From positions 1-64,000 of the forward strand of contig DBBU01000054.1 in NCBI GenBank assembly GCA_002292365.1: a stretch of 64,000 bases of DNA, given 5' to 3'. Positions 1 to 9,351 of the stretch are shown here, in pieces (the stretch's first letter is position 1; every line of letters starts with the position of its first letter). The notes beneath the pieces were generated by a model that was not told the origin of the DNA, ran no database searches, and was given only the letters and a program-made list of their open reading frames with translations. The position numbers and the translations under genes were made by a program. This DNA is from Flammeovirgaceae bacterium UBA976. GTDB taxonomy: Bacteria; Bacteroidota; Bacteroidia; Cytophagales; Cyclobacteriaceae.

Positions 1-174
1 TATTTGGATTTTCGAGAATCACAACAGATTTCCTGGGCGATCAGATTAATTATTTTATCGTCGTAACTTAGACCAAGCATTTTATTTTCCGAAAATACCC
101 ATAAACGACCTTTTATAATATATGATTATTGGGTTAAAGAGTGTTCTACTTAGCTTAGAGGGAAACAGATTATT

Positions 175-3144
175 ATGCGCTATTCTTTATTCTTCATTTT
201 TTTATTTTTGTTCATATTTCAGTCGTGGTGTCAAAGCGATTTTTCGTTATTTAAGTACCGTCATGTTGGCCCTATCAGAGGAGGTAGAGTCACGGCCGTA
301 ACCGGTGTTCCATTAGAACCTAGTACTTTTTATATGGGAGCTACAGGAGGGGGCTTATGGAAATCAAGAGATTACGGGACCTCATGGGACAATATTTCTG
401 ATGGTTTTTTTGAGACACCTTCTATAGGGGCCATTGCGGTCGCTACAAAAGATCCCAATATTTTGTATGTGGGGACAGGTTCTGATGGCTTACGAAGCAA
501 TGTGATCACAGGAAAGGGCATTTATAAATCTATTGATGCAGGTCAAAACTGGATATATATGGGTCTTAAAAAAACGGGTCAGATTGGTCGTGTTTTGATT
601 CATCCAAATGATCATAATATAGCTTTTGCCGCAGCGATAGGCAATCCCTTTAAAGCCAATGCAGAAAGAGGTCTATACCAAACCAAAGATGGTGGAAAAA
701 ATTGGAAAAATGTACTTTTTATATCTGAAACGGTTGGTATCTCCGATGTTGAGTTTTTACCTGGAAATCCGCAAATAATGTTTGCGAGTGCATGGAGGGC
801 AGAACGAAAACCCTGGACCATTATCAGTGGAGGGACGGCAAGTGAGGGAGGTATTTATAAATCCTATGATGGCGGATCAAGTTGGGAAAAAATTACTGTA
901 GGACTACCCAAAGACTTGATAGGAAAAATTGATCTAGAGTTGTGTCCAGCAGATTCAAAACTAGTTTATGCACTTATTGAGGCTCCAGGTGCGGAAGGAG
1001 GATTATATAAATCAAATGATCAAGGGCAAAGCTTTTCATTGATCTCCAATGAGGTAATCATACGTACCCGACCCTTTTATTATACAAATTTAAAGGTAGA
1101 CCCAACTGATCCCGAAAATGTGTTTGTTATGGCCACAGGCTATTATAAATCAACGGACGGAGGTAAAAATTGGAATAGAATGCAATCGCCTCATGGAGAT
1201 AACCACGACATGTGGATCAATCCCAATGATCCTAATTTATTCATTCAATCCAATGATGGGGGTGCCAATGTGACGCACAATGGAGGAAAAACTTGGAGTA
1301 CTCAATTCAATCAACCCACGGCTGAGCTCTATCAAGTCGAAGTAGATGATCAATTTCCATATTGGCTCTATGGGGGTCAGCAGGATAATTACACGACGGT
1401 TGCGGTACCTTCCATGGCGCCTTATGGCCTCCAAGATGGCAATAGAGGATGGATCATCAATACAGGGGGTTGTGAGACGGGACCCGCAGTACCTAAGCCT
1501 GGCAATCACAACATAGTTTACGCCAATTGCAAAGGGAGATTTAAAGTTTTTGACAAACGCACGGGCTTAGAGCGAAGCTATGATGTGGGTGCAGCCAATA
1601 TGTATGGGCATAACCCCAAAGACCTAAAGTTTCGATTTCAAAGGGTATCGCCTATTCACGTTTCTCCCCATGACCCAAAAGTGATTTATCATACTTCACA
1701 ATATGTACATAAAACGCTAGATGAAGGGAAAACATGGGACATAATATCACCTGACCTTACGGCCTTTGAGTTAGATAAACAAGTCATTTCGGGGGGTCCA
1801 ATTACACGGGATATTACAGGAGAAGAATTCTACAGTACGATTTATGCGATTAGAGAATCGCCAATAAATTCTGGACAGATTTGGGTGGGATCCAATGATG
1901 GACTTGTTCACATAACCAGAGACGGTGGAAAAAACTGGCAAAATGTGACTCCTAAAAAACTTTTTGGTGGAGGTAGAGTAGATGCGGTAGAGCCCTCACC
2001 GCACGACCCAGCTAAAGCCTATTTTAGTGTGTTGAGATATCAGTTGGGAGATGACAAACCTTATCTATACAAAACCAGTGATTATGGTAAAAAATGGGAA
2101 CTTCTGACCGATGGAACCAATGGCATACCCATTGATTGTCCAACCCGTGTGATTAGAGAAGACCCAAGCTTGCCCGATTTACTTTATGCGGGTACGGATT
2201 GTGGTTTATTTATCTCTTTAAATGGGGGTAAATCATGGGAGTCTTTTCAACAGAATTTACCCATAACTCCTGTTACCGATATTAAAGTGCATCGTGATGA
2301 TTTGGTAATTTCTACTATGGGACGAGGCTTTTGGATTTTAGATAATCTAACCCCGCTGTATTCCCCTAATTTCGGATTGCAGACGACACAATTATTTAAG
2401 CCCAAGGATACCTACCGGATGAAACATCCTAAAACTGGTGGGGATCTTTATCCGCGTCCCGTTATGTTATTTGATTATTTTATTGCGGATTCGGTTAAGA
2501 CTCCGATCCGTTTGGAAATAGAGAATGCTGCTGGCGAGACTCTTAATACATTCATGAGTGATAAATGGGATGTAGCAGACACCATTGGAAATATGGACCT
2601 GAGTAGTACCACTTATTTATTGGATCAATCACTTGCGAAATCTGTGGGTTATCATAGATTCAAATGGGATATGAGACATTTGGGTCCTTGGGATGTGCGC
2701 GATAGGCAAACATATAAAAATGGGCCAAAGGTTGCTTCCGGTGACTATCGTGTCAAATTAACCGTTGGTGAAACCGTTTCGATTCAGAATTTCACGTTAC
2801 TGACAGATCCAAGAGTTTTAAGTTTGGGTGTGACAGAAGCAGAGATTGAACAGCAAGAAGCATTGGGTCTGGAATTGGTCAAATTAATCACAGAAGTGAG
2901 AAAGTATATTCATGGTCTTGAACAAGAAAAAAAATCAGCACAAGGTGCGCGTTTAGAATACATTCAAGCTCAATTGGACTCTTTTGTGATGAAAGAGGGG
3001 ATTTATATGCAGCCTAAGATCATTAATCAAATTGAGTATTTATATGCTTCAATTAGTGGACCAGATCAGTTGCCGAGTAGAGATGCTTATGCTAGATTTT
3101 CTAAATTAAAGGCTTTAGTTGAATCAACGAAATCGGAAAAATGA
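175..3144 (+). CDS. Secreted VPS10/sortilin-type beta-propeller protein with BNR repeats
   Basis: The 989-residue protein opens with a hydrophobic signal peptide ending near WCQS, so it is exported. The body carries many BNR/Asp-box repeats of the form S.DGGxxW (for example KSRDYGTSW, QTKDGGKNW, KSYDGGSSW, KSTDGGKNW, ITRDGGKNW), typical of the sortilin/VPS10-like glycosyl-hydrolase-fold family abundant in Bacteroidota. Two propellers probably fill residues 25 to about 730. A beta-sandwich-like part and a helical tail (about 890-989) follow. No catalytic residues can be assigned, and members of this family are often annotated only as glycosyl hydrolase or photosystem-II-stability-like. The ATG at 175 directly precedes the signal peptide. 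It stands alone, followed by a long non-coding gap. Its substrate is unknown; exported protein or peptide binding is an inference. Confidence 0.85.
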   Translation: MRYSLFFIFLFLFIFQSWCQSDFSLFKYRHVGPIRGGRVTAVTGVPLEPSTFYMGATGGGLWKSRDYGTSWDNISDGFFETPSIGAIAVATKDPNILYVGTGSDGLRSNVITGKGIYKSIDAGQNWIYMGLKKTGQIGRVLIHPNDHNIAFAAAIGNPFKANAERGLYQTKDGGKNWKNVLFISETVGISDVEFLPGNPQIMFASAWRAERKPWTIISGGTASEGGIYKSYDGGSSWEKITVGLPKDLIGKIDLELCPADSKLVYALIEAPGAEGGLYKSNDQGQSFSLISNEVIIRTRPFYYTNLKVDPTDPENVFVMATGYYKSTDGGKNWNRMQSPHGDNHDMWINPNDPNLFIQSNDGGANVTHNGGKTWSTQFNQPTAELYQVEVDDQFPYWLYGGQQDNYTTVAVPSMAPYGLQDGNRGWIINTGGCETGPAVPKPGNHNIVYANCKGRFKVFDKRTGLERSYDVGAANMYGHNPKDLKFRFQRVSPIHVSPHDPKVIYHTSQYVHKTLDEGKTWDIISPDLTAFELDKQVISGGPITRDITGEEFYSTIYAIRESPINSGQIWVGSNDGLVHITRDGGKNWQNVTPKKLFGGGRVDAVEPSPHDPAKAYFSVLRYQLGDDKPYLYKTSDYGKKWELLTDGTNGIPIDCPTRVIREDPSLPDLLYAGTDCGLFISLNGGKSWESFQQNLPITPVTDIKVHRDDLVISTMGRGFWILDNLTPLYSPNFGLQTTQLFKPKDTYRMKHPKTGGDLYPRPVMLFDYFIADSVKTPIRLEIENAAGETLNTFMSDKWDVADTIGNMDLSSTTYLLDQSLAKSVGYHRFKWDMRHLGPWDVRDRQTYKNGPKVASGDYRVKLTVGETVSIQNFTLLTDPRVLSLGVTEAEIEQQEALGLELVKLITEVRKYIHGLEQEKKSAQGARLEYIQAQLDSFVMKEGIYMQPKIINQIEYLYASISGPDQLPSRDAYARFSKLKALVESTKSEK

Positions 3145-3370
3145 GTTGTTATATTATTGATAATATTGTGATGAGGATATTTTTGTTGCTTAGAAGATTT
3201 CTGTATTTTGAATATTGAATTAGATAATTTAATACTCTGGGGTCATTATTTTTAATCGAATATACTAAAAAAGACAATTTATCTCGAATAAGGGGATGTT
3301 GTCTCTTTGGTGTTGATCAAGAGTCTTTGCCCCCCTTTCGGGATTTATTGAAAGTCGCAGGCCAATGAAT

Positions 3371-3811
3371 CTAATACTTCCTCTTTTTATCAAGTGATAT
3401 GTCGTGCATGCAGTAACCGAAAGTGAAACTTTTGAAATACAGTTTTATACCCTTTGGGATATGTAATATCTGATAACGAGCATGATATTCTGATCCCAAC
3501 GTTTTAGTTGAATCAAATACTTTGGTGAGATAATTCACCTTAAAGTTGATCTTGGCCGATTCGGTGGTTCAATTAATGATCTGTTTTGTTTAAGTCAAAC
3601 TGTCAATACCTATCGGAAATTCTTTAATTAATGATTTCTTAAGATATTAATAATGAGTGTTGAATCTATACCAAGGTTAAAATTCCATCCAGTTAAAGGG
3701 GCTTTCCAAAGCGTCAAGTTAGGAAAAGTGGATTTTAAAAACATAAAATTGGGGTTTTTCCGATCCTTATTTATACAAAGGCGTTATAAAGTCTTGTTCC
3801 AGCTCCAGCTT
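3371..3811 (-). pseudogene. Possible remnant of a decayed minus-strand gene (family not recognised)
   Basis: Read on the minus strand, protein-like stretches continue across frames: KLELEQDFITPLYK, then GSEKPQFYVFKIHF, then a shifted stretch with WKAPLTGWNFNLGIDSTLI, then a further shifted frame running about 65 codons without a stop and ending in DISLDKKRKY before TAG at 3373-3371. At least two frameshifts and three internal stops would be needed to join them. The amino-acid composition looks like real protein rather than chance AT-rich translation, but I cannot name a family. It could still be coincidence. Confidence 0.25.
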
Positions 3812-4025
3812 AATTAAGGTTAATTAATTATTAACCAAAATGGACTGATGTATTTTAATTTATTTCTTAAAGGCGATGATCAGATGATTCTATAAATTGC
3901 AAATCTAGCCTCCAGTCTCATTTAACGATTCGAACATCATTTTTTTTGAAATAATAATTAAATAACCATTTAAAAAATGTATTTTTAAAAAATTTTTAAT
4001 GAATAATAATCATACATAAAGCATA

Positions 4026-4051
4026 AGCTTAATTGCATAAGCAATTAAGCT
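4026..4051 (+). repeat. Perfect 11-bp inverted repeat in the 5' leader
   Basis: AGCTTAATTGC (4026-4036) and GCAATTAAGCT (4041-4051) are exact reverse complements around an ATAA loop. The second arm ends 15 bases before the ATG at 4067. It may be an operator or, if transcribed, a leader hairpin next to the ribosome site. There is no U-tract, so a terminator is unlikely. Confidence 0.55.
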
Positions 4052-4066
4052 ATAAAACAGTAAGTT

Positions 4067-5797
4067 ATGAAAAACATGAAATCTGCGATTACGCTAACGT
4101 TACTCCTTTCGAACCTACAGATATCTGCACAAAATGAACCTGAAAAGCCAGTTTTTGAGACTGTAATGTTTCAGGAAGGATCTAAAATTTACGTTCAAAG
4201 AGATTTACCCATTTATCTTTCAGTTTCGACCTCTAAAGGAGGGAAAGCCATTAATCTGGAAACACCGGCCCACCCTCAAGATGCCAACCCTATGTTTTTG
4301 GACACAGAAGGAGTCAATTACATCAGGAGTAAATGGGCCATTGATAAGGAAAAGCAGACTTATCATGAACCAAAGAGAGAAATACTATTCCCTATTTATG
4401 CAGATGGTATTGCCCCAAAAACTAAGATTTTTTTCAAAGGTGCTCCTGAATATATTGAAGGTGGAATTACTTTTTTTGGTAAGGGTCTACAATTTAATTT
4501 ACCTGTCCAAGAATCTGTTTCTGGACTATCAAAAACATTTTTCTCCGATGAAGGAAAATACATTGAATTTAATGATTCAAAATCAAACTTGAATGTGGAA
4601 GGAGCACGTAAATTATTCTTCTTTTCAGTAGACAATGTAGGGAATACCGAATTGACCAGATCGACTTCATTCACCATTGACTTGACTCCGCCGGAGACTT
4701 TAGTAGAATTTATTGGAGTCAAATTTGAGAATGTAGTAGGTCCTTCCACTAAATTTGCTCTTATTTCTAAAGATAATTTAAGTGGTGTCCATGCTACTTT
4801 CTTAAGTTTAAATGAAGTTCAGGAGCTCATTTATAAAAATCAGATATCAATGGATACATTGGATGAGGGGCCTTATAGAATAAAATACTATTCAGTCGAT
4901 AATGTAGAAAATAAAGAGCTTCTGAAAATTGAGGAAATATATCTAGACAAGACTGCCCCAGTTTCCATCTTAAGTACCATTGGTGATGAATTTGAGGATG
5001 ATTATATTTTTGTATCTGAAAGGACAGAATTTAATCTTGTTGCGACAGATAATAAAGCGGGAGTAAAAGAAATATATTTTTCAACACCATCAATACAAGA
5101 AAAAATATTTGTAGATAATTTTAAGTTGACAGGACCTCTTGGTTTAAAGGACATTAAGTTTTTTGCTGCTGATCAAGTGAACAATTCAGAGAAACAAAAA
5201 ACTGAAAGTTTTTTCTTAGATAACAAAGCACCAAGTACATCTATCAACTTTGGAAATCCATCTTTTTTTACAAGAGATACATTATTTATCTCTGAAGAGT
5301 CTGAGATTTCTCTTTCAGCGCTAGATGATGAAAGTGGTCCAAAATCGTCATATTACTGGGTAAACGATGGCGATACCATAACCCATGAAGAGCCATTTAA
5401 CCTAAAAAATGAAGGTTATAAGCGAATTGAGTTTTTCTCAACTGATAATGTCAATAATTTAGAGTCATCAAAGTTTGGGGCTGCTTATGTCGATAACGTA
5501 TCTCCTGAGATTTTCATAAATTTCGGGCTAGAGCAAATTGGAACTGAGGATGGATTGGCTGTCTATCCAAATTATGTGAGAATGTTCTTAGGGGCTACTG
5601 ATGATAAAACTGGAACAAAAGAAATTTTATATTCTATAAATGGGAGTGATTTTAAGGCTTATTCAAGCCCTAAAACGATTGATTTATCGGAAAGAGGGGC
5701 GTTTTCTTCTTCTAAAAAATATGAGGTCAAAGTGATTGCCAGGGATATGGTTGGTAATGAAACCAATAAAACTTTATCTTTTTTAATTAAGGGATAA
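4067..5797 (+). CDS. Secreted protein with tandem Ig-like (OmpL47-type) repeats
   Basis: This 576-residue protein has a short signal peptide (cleavage near ISAQ). From about residue 170 on it is built of five or so tandem units of about 85 residues, each ending in a pattern like FFSVDNVGNTE...F.IDLTPPET. That pattern is characteristic of OmpL47-type beta-sandwich domains and similar adhesion or carbohydrate-binding repeats. The repeated D(N/K)(V/A)xN segments resemble calcium-binding loops. There is no catalytic domain and no C-terminal T9SS sorting tail. The N-terminal 170 residues are less regular. It lies just upstream of the hydroxyproline cluster but has its own leader and inverted repeat, so shared function is uncertain. 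A cell-surface binding role is an inference. Confidence 0.75.
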   Translation: MKNMKSAITLTLLLSNLQISAQNEPEKPVFETVMFQEGSKIYVQRDLPIYLSVSTSKGGKAINLETPAHPQDANPMFLDTEGVNYIRSKWAIDKEKQTYHEPKREILFPIYADGIAPKTKIFFKGAPEYIEGGITFFGKGLQFNLPVQESVSGLSKTFFSDEGKYIEFNDSKSNLNVEGARKLFFFSVDNVGNTELTRSTSFTIDLTPPETLVEFIGVKFENVVGPSTKFALISKDNLSGVHATFLSLNEVQELIYKNQISMDTLDEGPYRIKYYSVDNVENKELLKIEEIYLDKTAPVSILSTIGDEFEDDYIFVSERTEFNLVATDNKAGVKEIYFSTPSIQEKIFVDNFKLTGPLGLKDIKFFAADQVNNSEKQKTESFFLDNKAPSTSINFGNPSFFTRDTLFISEESEISLSALDDESGPKSSYYWVNDGDTITHEEPFNLKNEGYKRIEFFSTDNVNNLESSKFGAAYVDNVSPEIFINFGLEQIGTEDGLAVYPNYVRMFLGATDDKTGTKEILYSINGSDFKAYSSPKTIDLSERGAFSSSKKYEVKVIARDMVGNETNKTLSFLIKG

Positions 5798-5873
5798 GAT
5801 TTTCAAATTATAGTAAGTGATAGAGACTCCTCGTTTTCCTCATGATTATTAGATTCTATTACGAATAAAAGAA

Positions 5874-6842
5874 TTGAACACCATATTAATTGCTGATGCG
5901 TGGACAATCGAAGAGACACTCTCTTTCCACAAGCTAATCATGGAATTGAAGCAAGCATTTGCAGATTCCTCCATTACTACGCCGGCAAGACATCACCATG
6001 ATTATTTAAATCCTGTAGAAAAGATAGATTCTTCTTTGTTATTGATGCCGAGTTGGAAGATTGGCGATCACTTGGGTGTAAAATTGATTACAGTTTCTCC
6101 AAATAATTACAAATATAATTTACCTTCCATTCAGGGATTATATATACTTTTTGACGCGGCAAAAGGGACACCACTGATGTTATTAGACGCCCAAGAGCTT
6201 ACCGCAAGAAGGACCGCATCGAGTTCTGCGTTGGCATCAACTTTCTTGTCTAGAAGGGATAGTGAAACCTTACTTATGGTCGGTACAGGAACGTTAGCCC
6301 CTTATTTGATTGAGGCACATGCTGCTGTTCGTAGGTACAAAAGAATCCTGATTTGGGGTCGAAATAGAGATAAAGCTCAGGCCGTTTGTGATGTATTGAA
6401 TCCAAAAATGGACGTCCATATAAGGAGGGTAGAGGATTTAGAAAAGGGCATCAAGCAAGCCGATGTGGTGAGTTGTGCGACCCTTTCGGCGACTCCTTTG
6501 ATTTTGGGTGCTTGGTTAAAGCCAGGCCAACACATCGATTTGGTAGGAGCTTACAAACCAGACATGCGTGAAGCCGATGATGCGCTGATGCTCAAATCAA
6601 AGCTATATGTAGATACTCCGATGGCGTTAAAAGAGACGGGAGACTTATTGATTCCAATGACAAAGGGTATTTTAGATTCCAATGACATCCGTGGGGATCT
6701 ATTTCAATTATGTCAAAAAACTAGAAAAGGTCGTGAAAAGAAGGAAGAAATCACGGTTTTTAAATCAGTGGGTCATGCGCTGGAGGATTTAGTAGCCGCC
6801 AACATGGTACATGATGCAAATTGTAAAAATACCAATTATTGA
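5874..6842 (+). CDS. Ornithine cyclodeaminase/mu-crystallin family, probable delta1-pyrroline-2-carboxylate reductase
   Basis: A 322-residue cytosolic protein of the OCD/mu-crystallin family. Visible family signatures are GVKLITVSPNN (about 68-78), the ARRTASSSALAS block (111-122) and the Rossmann motif MVGTGT (about 135-140), followed by a GRNRDKA dinucleotide-binding segment. In hydroxyproline loci this family typically reduces delta1-pyrroline-2-carboxylate to L-proline with NAD(P)H, the last step of trans-3-hydroxyproline or D-proline catabolism. That assignment rests on context, because family members also act as true cyclodeaminases or ketimine reductases. The likely start is TTG at 5874; the next in-frame ATG (5940) would delete conserved N-terminal sequence. 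It is the first gene of the Hyp cluster, 43 bases before the DapA-type gene. Confidence 0.8.
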   Translation: MNTILIADAWTIEETLSFHKLIMELKQAFADSSITTPARHHHDYLNPVEKIDSSLLLMPSWKIGDHLGVKLITVSPNNYKYNLPSIQGLYILFDAAKGTPLMLLDAQELTARRTASSSALASTFLSRRDSETLLMVGTGTLAPYLIEAHAAVRRYKRILIWGRNRDKAQAVCDVLNPKMDVHIRRVEDLEKGIKQADVVSCATLSATPLILGAWLKPGQHIDLVGAYKPDMREADDALMLKSKLYVDTPMALKETGDLLIPMTKGILDSNDIRGDLFQLCQKTRKGREKKEEITVFKSVGHALEDLVAANMVHDANCKNTNY

Positions 6843-6885
6843 TAACTTAGCTTTAAAATTATTTTCATCATAACTAAATCATTTT

Positions 6886-7800
6886 ATGAAGGTACAATGG
6901 AGAGGTGTTTACCCTGCGCTTACAACAAAATTCAAACAAGATTTTACGATTGATTATGAGGCTTTTTTGGCCAATGTCGCCTTTCAGTTGTCCTCAGGAA
7001 TTGATGGGATTATTTTGGGAGGTACCTTAGGCGAGGCCAGTGCATTGGTAGGTAATGAGAAATCAGCCCTGATAAAAGTAACCAAAGAATATGTAGGGGA
7101 TAAGTTGCCGGTGATAATTAATATAGCTGAGCAAACGACGGAAGGAGCTATAGCCGCTGCAAAATCGGCACAGCAGGAGGGTGCTGATGGGTTGATGATG
7201 TTACCGCCCATGCGATATAAAGCCACAAATGATGAAACGGTTGCCTATTTCAAGGCTATTGCGAACAGTACTGATCTTGAGATCATGATTTATAACAATC
7301 CCATAGACTATAAGATTAATGTTACACTAGACATGTTTGAGTCACTGACGGCATGTCAAAATATTGTTGCGGTCAAAGAGTCAAGTCGTGACGTTTCAAA
7401 TATTACTCGAATGATCAACCGATTTGGGGATCGCTTCCAGATCATGTGTGGGGTTGATACATTGGCTGCAGAATCTTTATTAATGGGTGCAGTGGGTTGG
7501 GTGGCCGGTTTGGTATGCGCATTTCCAAGAGAGACCGTGGCTATTTATCGTTTGATTAAGGTGGGAAGAATTGCCGAAGCGATTGCCATTTATCGATGGT
7601 TTTTGCCTTTACTAGAATTAGACATTAATCCTCAGTTGGTACAGAATATTAAGTTAGCTGAAGAAAAAGTAAATCTAGGATCTGAAATTGTACGTCCTCC
7701 AAGAATGCCACTTTCAGGAGACACCCGAGTAGAAGTGCTCCAAATCATTGAGTCCAGTCTTGCGAGCAGACCCTCACTACCTGATTATCTTTCAATATAA
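6886..7800 (+). CDS. DapA-family 1-pyrroline-4-hydroxy-2-carboxylate deaminase (probable)
   Basis: A 304-residue class I aldolase of the dihydrodipicolinate synthase/N-acetylneuraminate lyase superfamily. It has the GGTLGE phosphate/carboxylate-binding loop (45-50), the catalytic Tyr in IMIYNNP (Tyr136) and the Schiff-base Lys in AVKESS (Lys164). Genuine DapA carries GTTGE and sits in lysine operons. This one lies between a pyrroline reductase, a semialdehyde dehydrogenase and a hydroxyproline epimerase, which fits delta1-pyrroline-4-hydroxy-2-carboxylate deaminase. That enzyme turns the product of D-hydroxyproline oxidation into 2-oxoglutarate semialdehyde plus ammonia. The specific activity is inferred from context; the fold and active site are visible. 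Only 13 bases separate it from the dehydrogenase gene, consistent with one operon. Confidence 0.85.
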   Translation: MKVQWRGVYPALTTKFKQDFTIDYEAFLANVAFQLSSGIDGIILGGTLGEASALVGNEKSALIKVTKEYVGDKLPVIINIAEQTTEGAIAAAKSAQQEGADGLMMLPPMRYKATNDETVAYFKAIANSTDLEIMIYNNPIDYKINVTLDMFESLTACQNIVAVKESSRDVSNITRMINRFGDRFQIMCGVDTLAAESLLMGAVGWVAGLVCAFPRETVAIYRLIKVGRIAEAIAIYRWFLPLLELDINPQLVQNIKLAEEKVNLGSEIVRPPRMPLSGDTRVEVLQIIESSLASRPSLPDYLSI

Positions 7801-7813
7801 AATTATATTATAA

Positions 7814-9349
7814 ATGAGCCCTAAAACTATTAAGACCCTCAATCCAAGAACTGGAAATTTCCTAGCTCACGAGTATGTAATAAGTACCTCAGAGGAGCTG
7901 AACGAAAAGGTTACCAATGCGCAGGTGGCTTTTATGGCTTACCGAAATACCAGTGGCAATGAGCGTGCGATTTTGTTAGAAACCATTGCCGATGAGATTG
8001 AAGCGGTTAAAGAAGAAATTTTAGGTATTGCCACATTGGAAACAGGTCTACCCGCTAGAAGAATTCAAGGTGAAACAGGAAGGACCTTGGGACAGTTAAG
8101 ATTATTTGCCGAAGTGGCTCAAGAGGAGTTTTGGGTTGAGGCCTCTATTGATACCCCACTACCTGATCGCCAGCCTTTGCCGAAATCAGATATTAGAAAA
8201 TGTCTGGTGCCTTTGGGTCCAATAGCTGTATTCGGTGCATCTAATTTCCCTTTAGCATTTTCGACGGCCGGAGGGGATACAGCTTCGGCTTTAGCTTCGG
8301 GAAATCCGGTAATAGTTAAAGCACATAACAGTCACCTCGGTACCCACCAATGTATTGCGGCAGCCATTGCGCGTGCCCTTGAGCGCTGTAACTTACCTAA
8401 AGGTATATTTTCATCAATCTTTGATGAAGGCTATGAATTGGGCGCTGCTTTGGTTCAGCATCCCGGTATCAAAGCAGTAGGTTTCACCGGTTCATTCCAT
8501 GGAGGTACCGCTTTATTAGATTTGGTTTCAAAACGTAAGGAGCCAATACCCTTTTATGGAGAAATGGGGAGTATAAATCCCATCGTTTTACTTCCCTCAG
8601 CATTAGAAGATCCCAAAATAGTGTCTACTTTAATGGATTCTATCAATGTCGGCGTTGGGCAGTTCTGTACCAATCCTGGTTTGATTTTAGCTATTGAAGG
8701 AGAGACGGCCCAGCATTTCTGTTTAAAGATGACCGATGCTATTCAACAGACACTTGGAGAAGTGATGCTTAATAGAGCCATTTATGATAAGTATGAAGCT
8801 AGTATTGCTGGAATTTCATCAGAAAAGGCATGTACCTTACTCGGTCAGGGAACTAAAGCTCAGGGTGCTTTATCGGTTCAACCTAGTTTAGCTTTAACCA
8901 GTGGTAAGAAATTCCTCGCCCACCCTAAAATGGCTCAAGAAATTTTCGGGCCTTATTCTCTAATTGTTTTATGTGAACATCACGAAGAATTGGCTGAAAT
9001 TTTAATGCAAATAGAGGGCCAATTGACCCTTAGCTTTATGGGAGAGGAGTCAGAATTTGAAGAACAAGCACATTTAATTGCTTTGGCACAAGAAAAGGCA
9101 GGTCGGATTATTTTTAATGGTGTGCCGACGGGTGTTGAGGTAGGTTATGCTATGATTCATGGAGGCCCTTTTCCGGCGACCACTGCTCCTAATAGCACCT
9201 CTGTGGGAGCAGATGCCATCAAAAGATTTGCCAGACCGGTTTGTTTTCAAGATGCACCACAGTCTTTGTTACCCATGTCATTACAGGATGAAAATCCCTT
9301 AGAAATTTTTCGCAAAATCAATGGCAAATGGTCCCAAGATAAAATTTAG
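7814..9349 (+). CDS. Aldehyde dehydrogenase, probable 2-oxoglutarate (2,5-dioxovalerate) semialdehyde dehydrogenase
   Basis: A 511-residue NAD(P)-dependent aldehyde dehydrogenase. Seen in order are the GASNFPLAFS cofactor region (141-150), Lys169 in PVIVKAH, the general-base Glu250 in YGEMGSINPI and the catalytic Cys285 in VGQFCTNPGL. The GQFCTNPG form and the C-terminal GVPTGVEV block are typical of the 2,5-dioxovalerate/alpha-ketoglutaric semialdehyde dehydrogenase subfamily. The expected reaction is 2-oxoglutarate semialdehyde plus NAD(P)+ to 2-oxoglutarate, the last step of hydroxyproline breakdown. It is tightly packed: 13 bases after the DapA-type gene and 2 before the epimerase. The same subfamily serves pentose and glucarate oxidation, but no such genes are nearby. 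Confidence 0.9.
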   Translation: MSPKTIKTLNPRTGNFLAHEYVISTSEELNEKVTNAQVAFMAYRNTSGNERAILLETIADEIEAVKEEILGIATLETGLPARRIQGETGRTLGQLRLFAEVAQEEFWVEASIDTPLPDRQPLPKSDIRKCLVPLGPIAVFGASNFPLAFSTAGGDTASALASGNPVIVKAHNSHLGTHQCIAAAIARALERCNLPKGIFSSIFDEGYELGAALVQHPGIKAVGFTGSFHGGTALLDLVSKRKEPIPFYGEMGSINPIVLLPSALEDPKIVSTLMDSINVGVGQFCTNPGLILAIEGETAQHFCLKMTDAIQQTLGEVMLNRAIYDKYEASIAGISSEKACTLLGQGTKAQGALSVQPSLALTSGKKFLAHPKMAQEIFGPYSLIVLCEHHEELAEILMQIEGQLTLSFMGEESEFEEQAHLIALAQEKAGRIIFNGVPTGVEVGYAMIHGGPFPATTAPNSTSVGADAIKRFARPVCFQDAPQSLLPMSLQDENPLEIFRKINGKWSQDKI

Positions 9350-9351
9350 AC

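Larger units (their letters stand above)
3145..4066. other. Long intergenic region with no intact gene
   Basis: About 920 bases of AT-rich sequence lie between two secreted-protein genes. There is no convincing open frame, tRNA or strong rho-independent terminator. Two things stand out: a minus-strand stretch (3371-3811) that reads like decayed coding sequence, and a perfect inverted repeat immediately before the next gene (4026-4051). An imperfect AT-rich palindrome (GGTTAAT/ATTAACC) lies near 3819-3837. Confidence 0.6.

Noticed and set aside
1..174. Left window edge upstream of the propeller gene
   Set aside because: No gene, RNA or clear promoter could be read in this short stretch.
3292..3361. 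Weak AGACAA/TTGTCT hairpin near the end of the first gene
   Set aside because: Only a 6-bp stem with a long loop and no convincing U-tract.
6886..7800. Assignment as dihydrodipicolinate synthase (dapA) for lysine synthesis
   Set aside because: The active-site loop reads GGTLGE and the gene lies inside a hydroxyproline operon, so the deaminase role is more likely.
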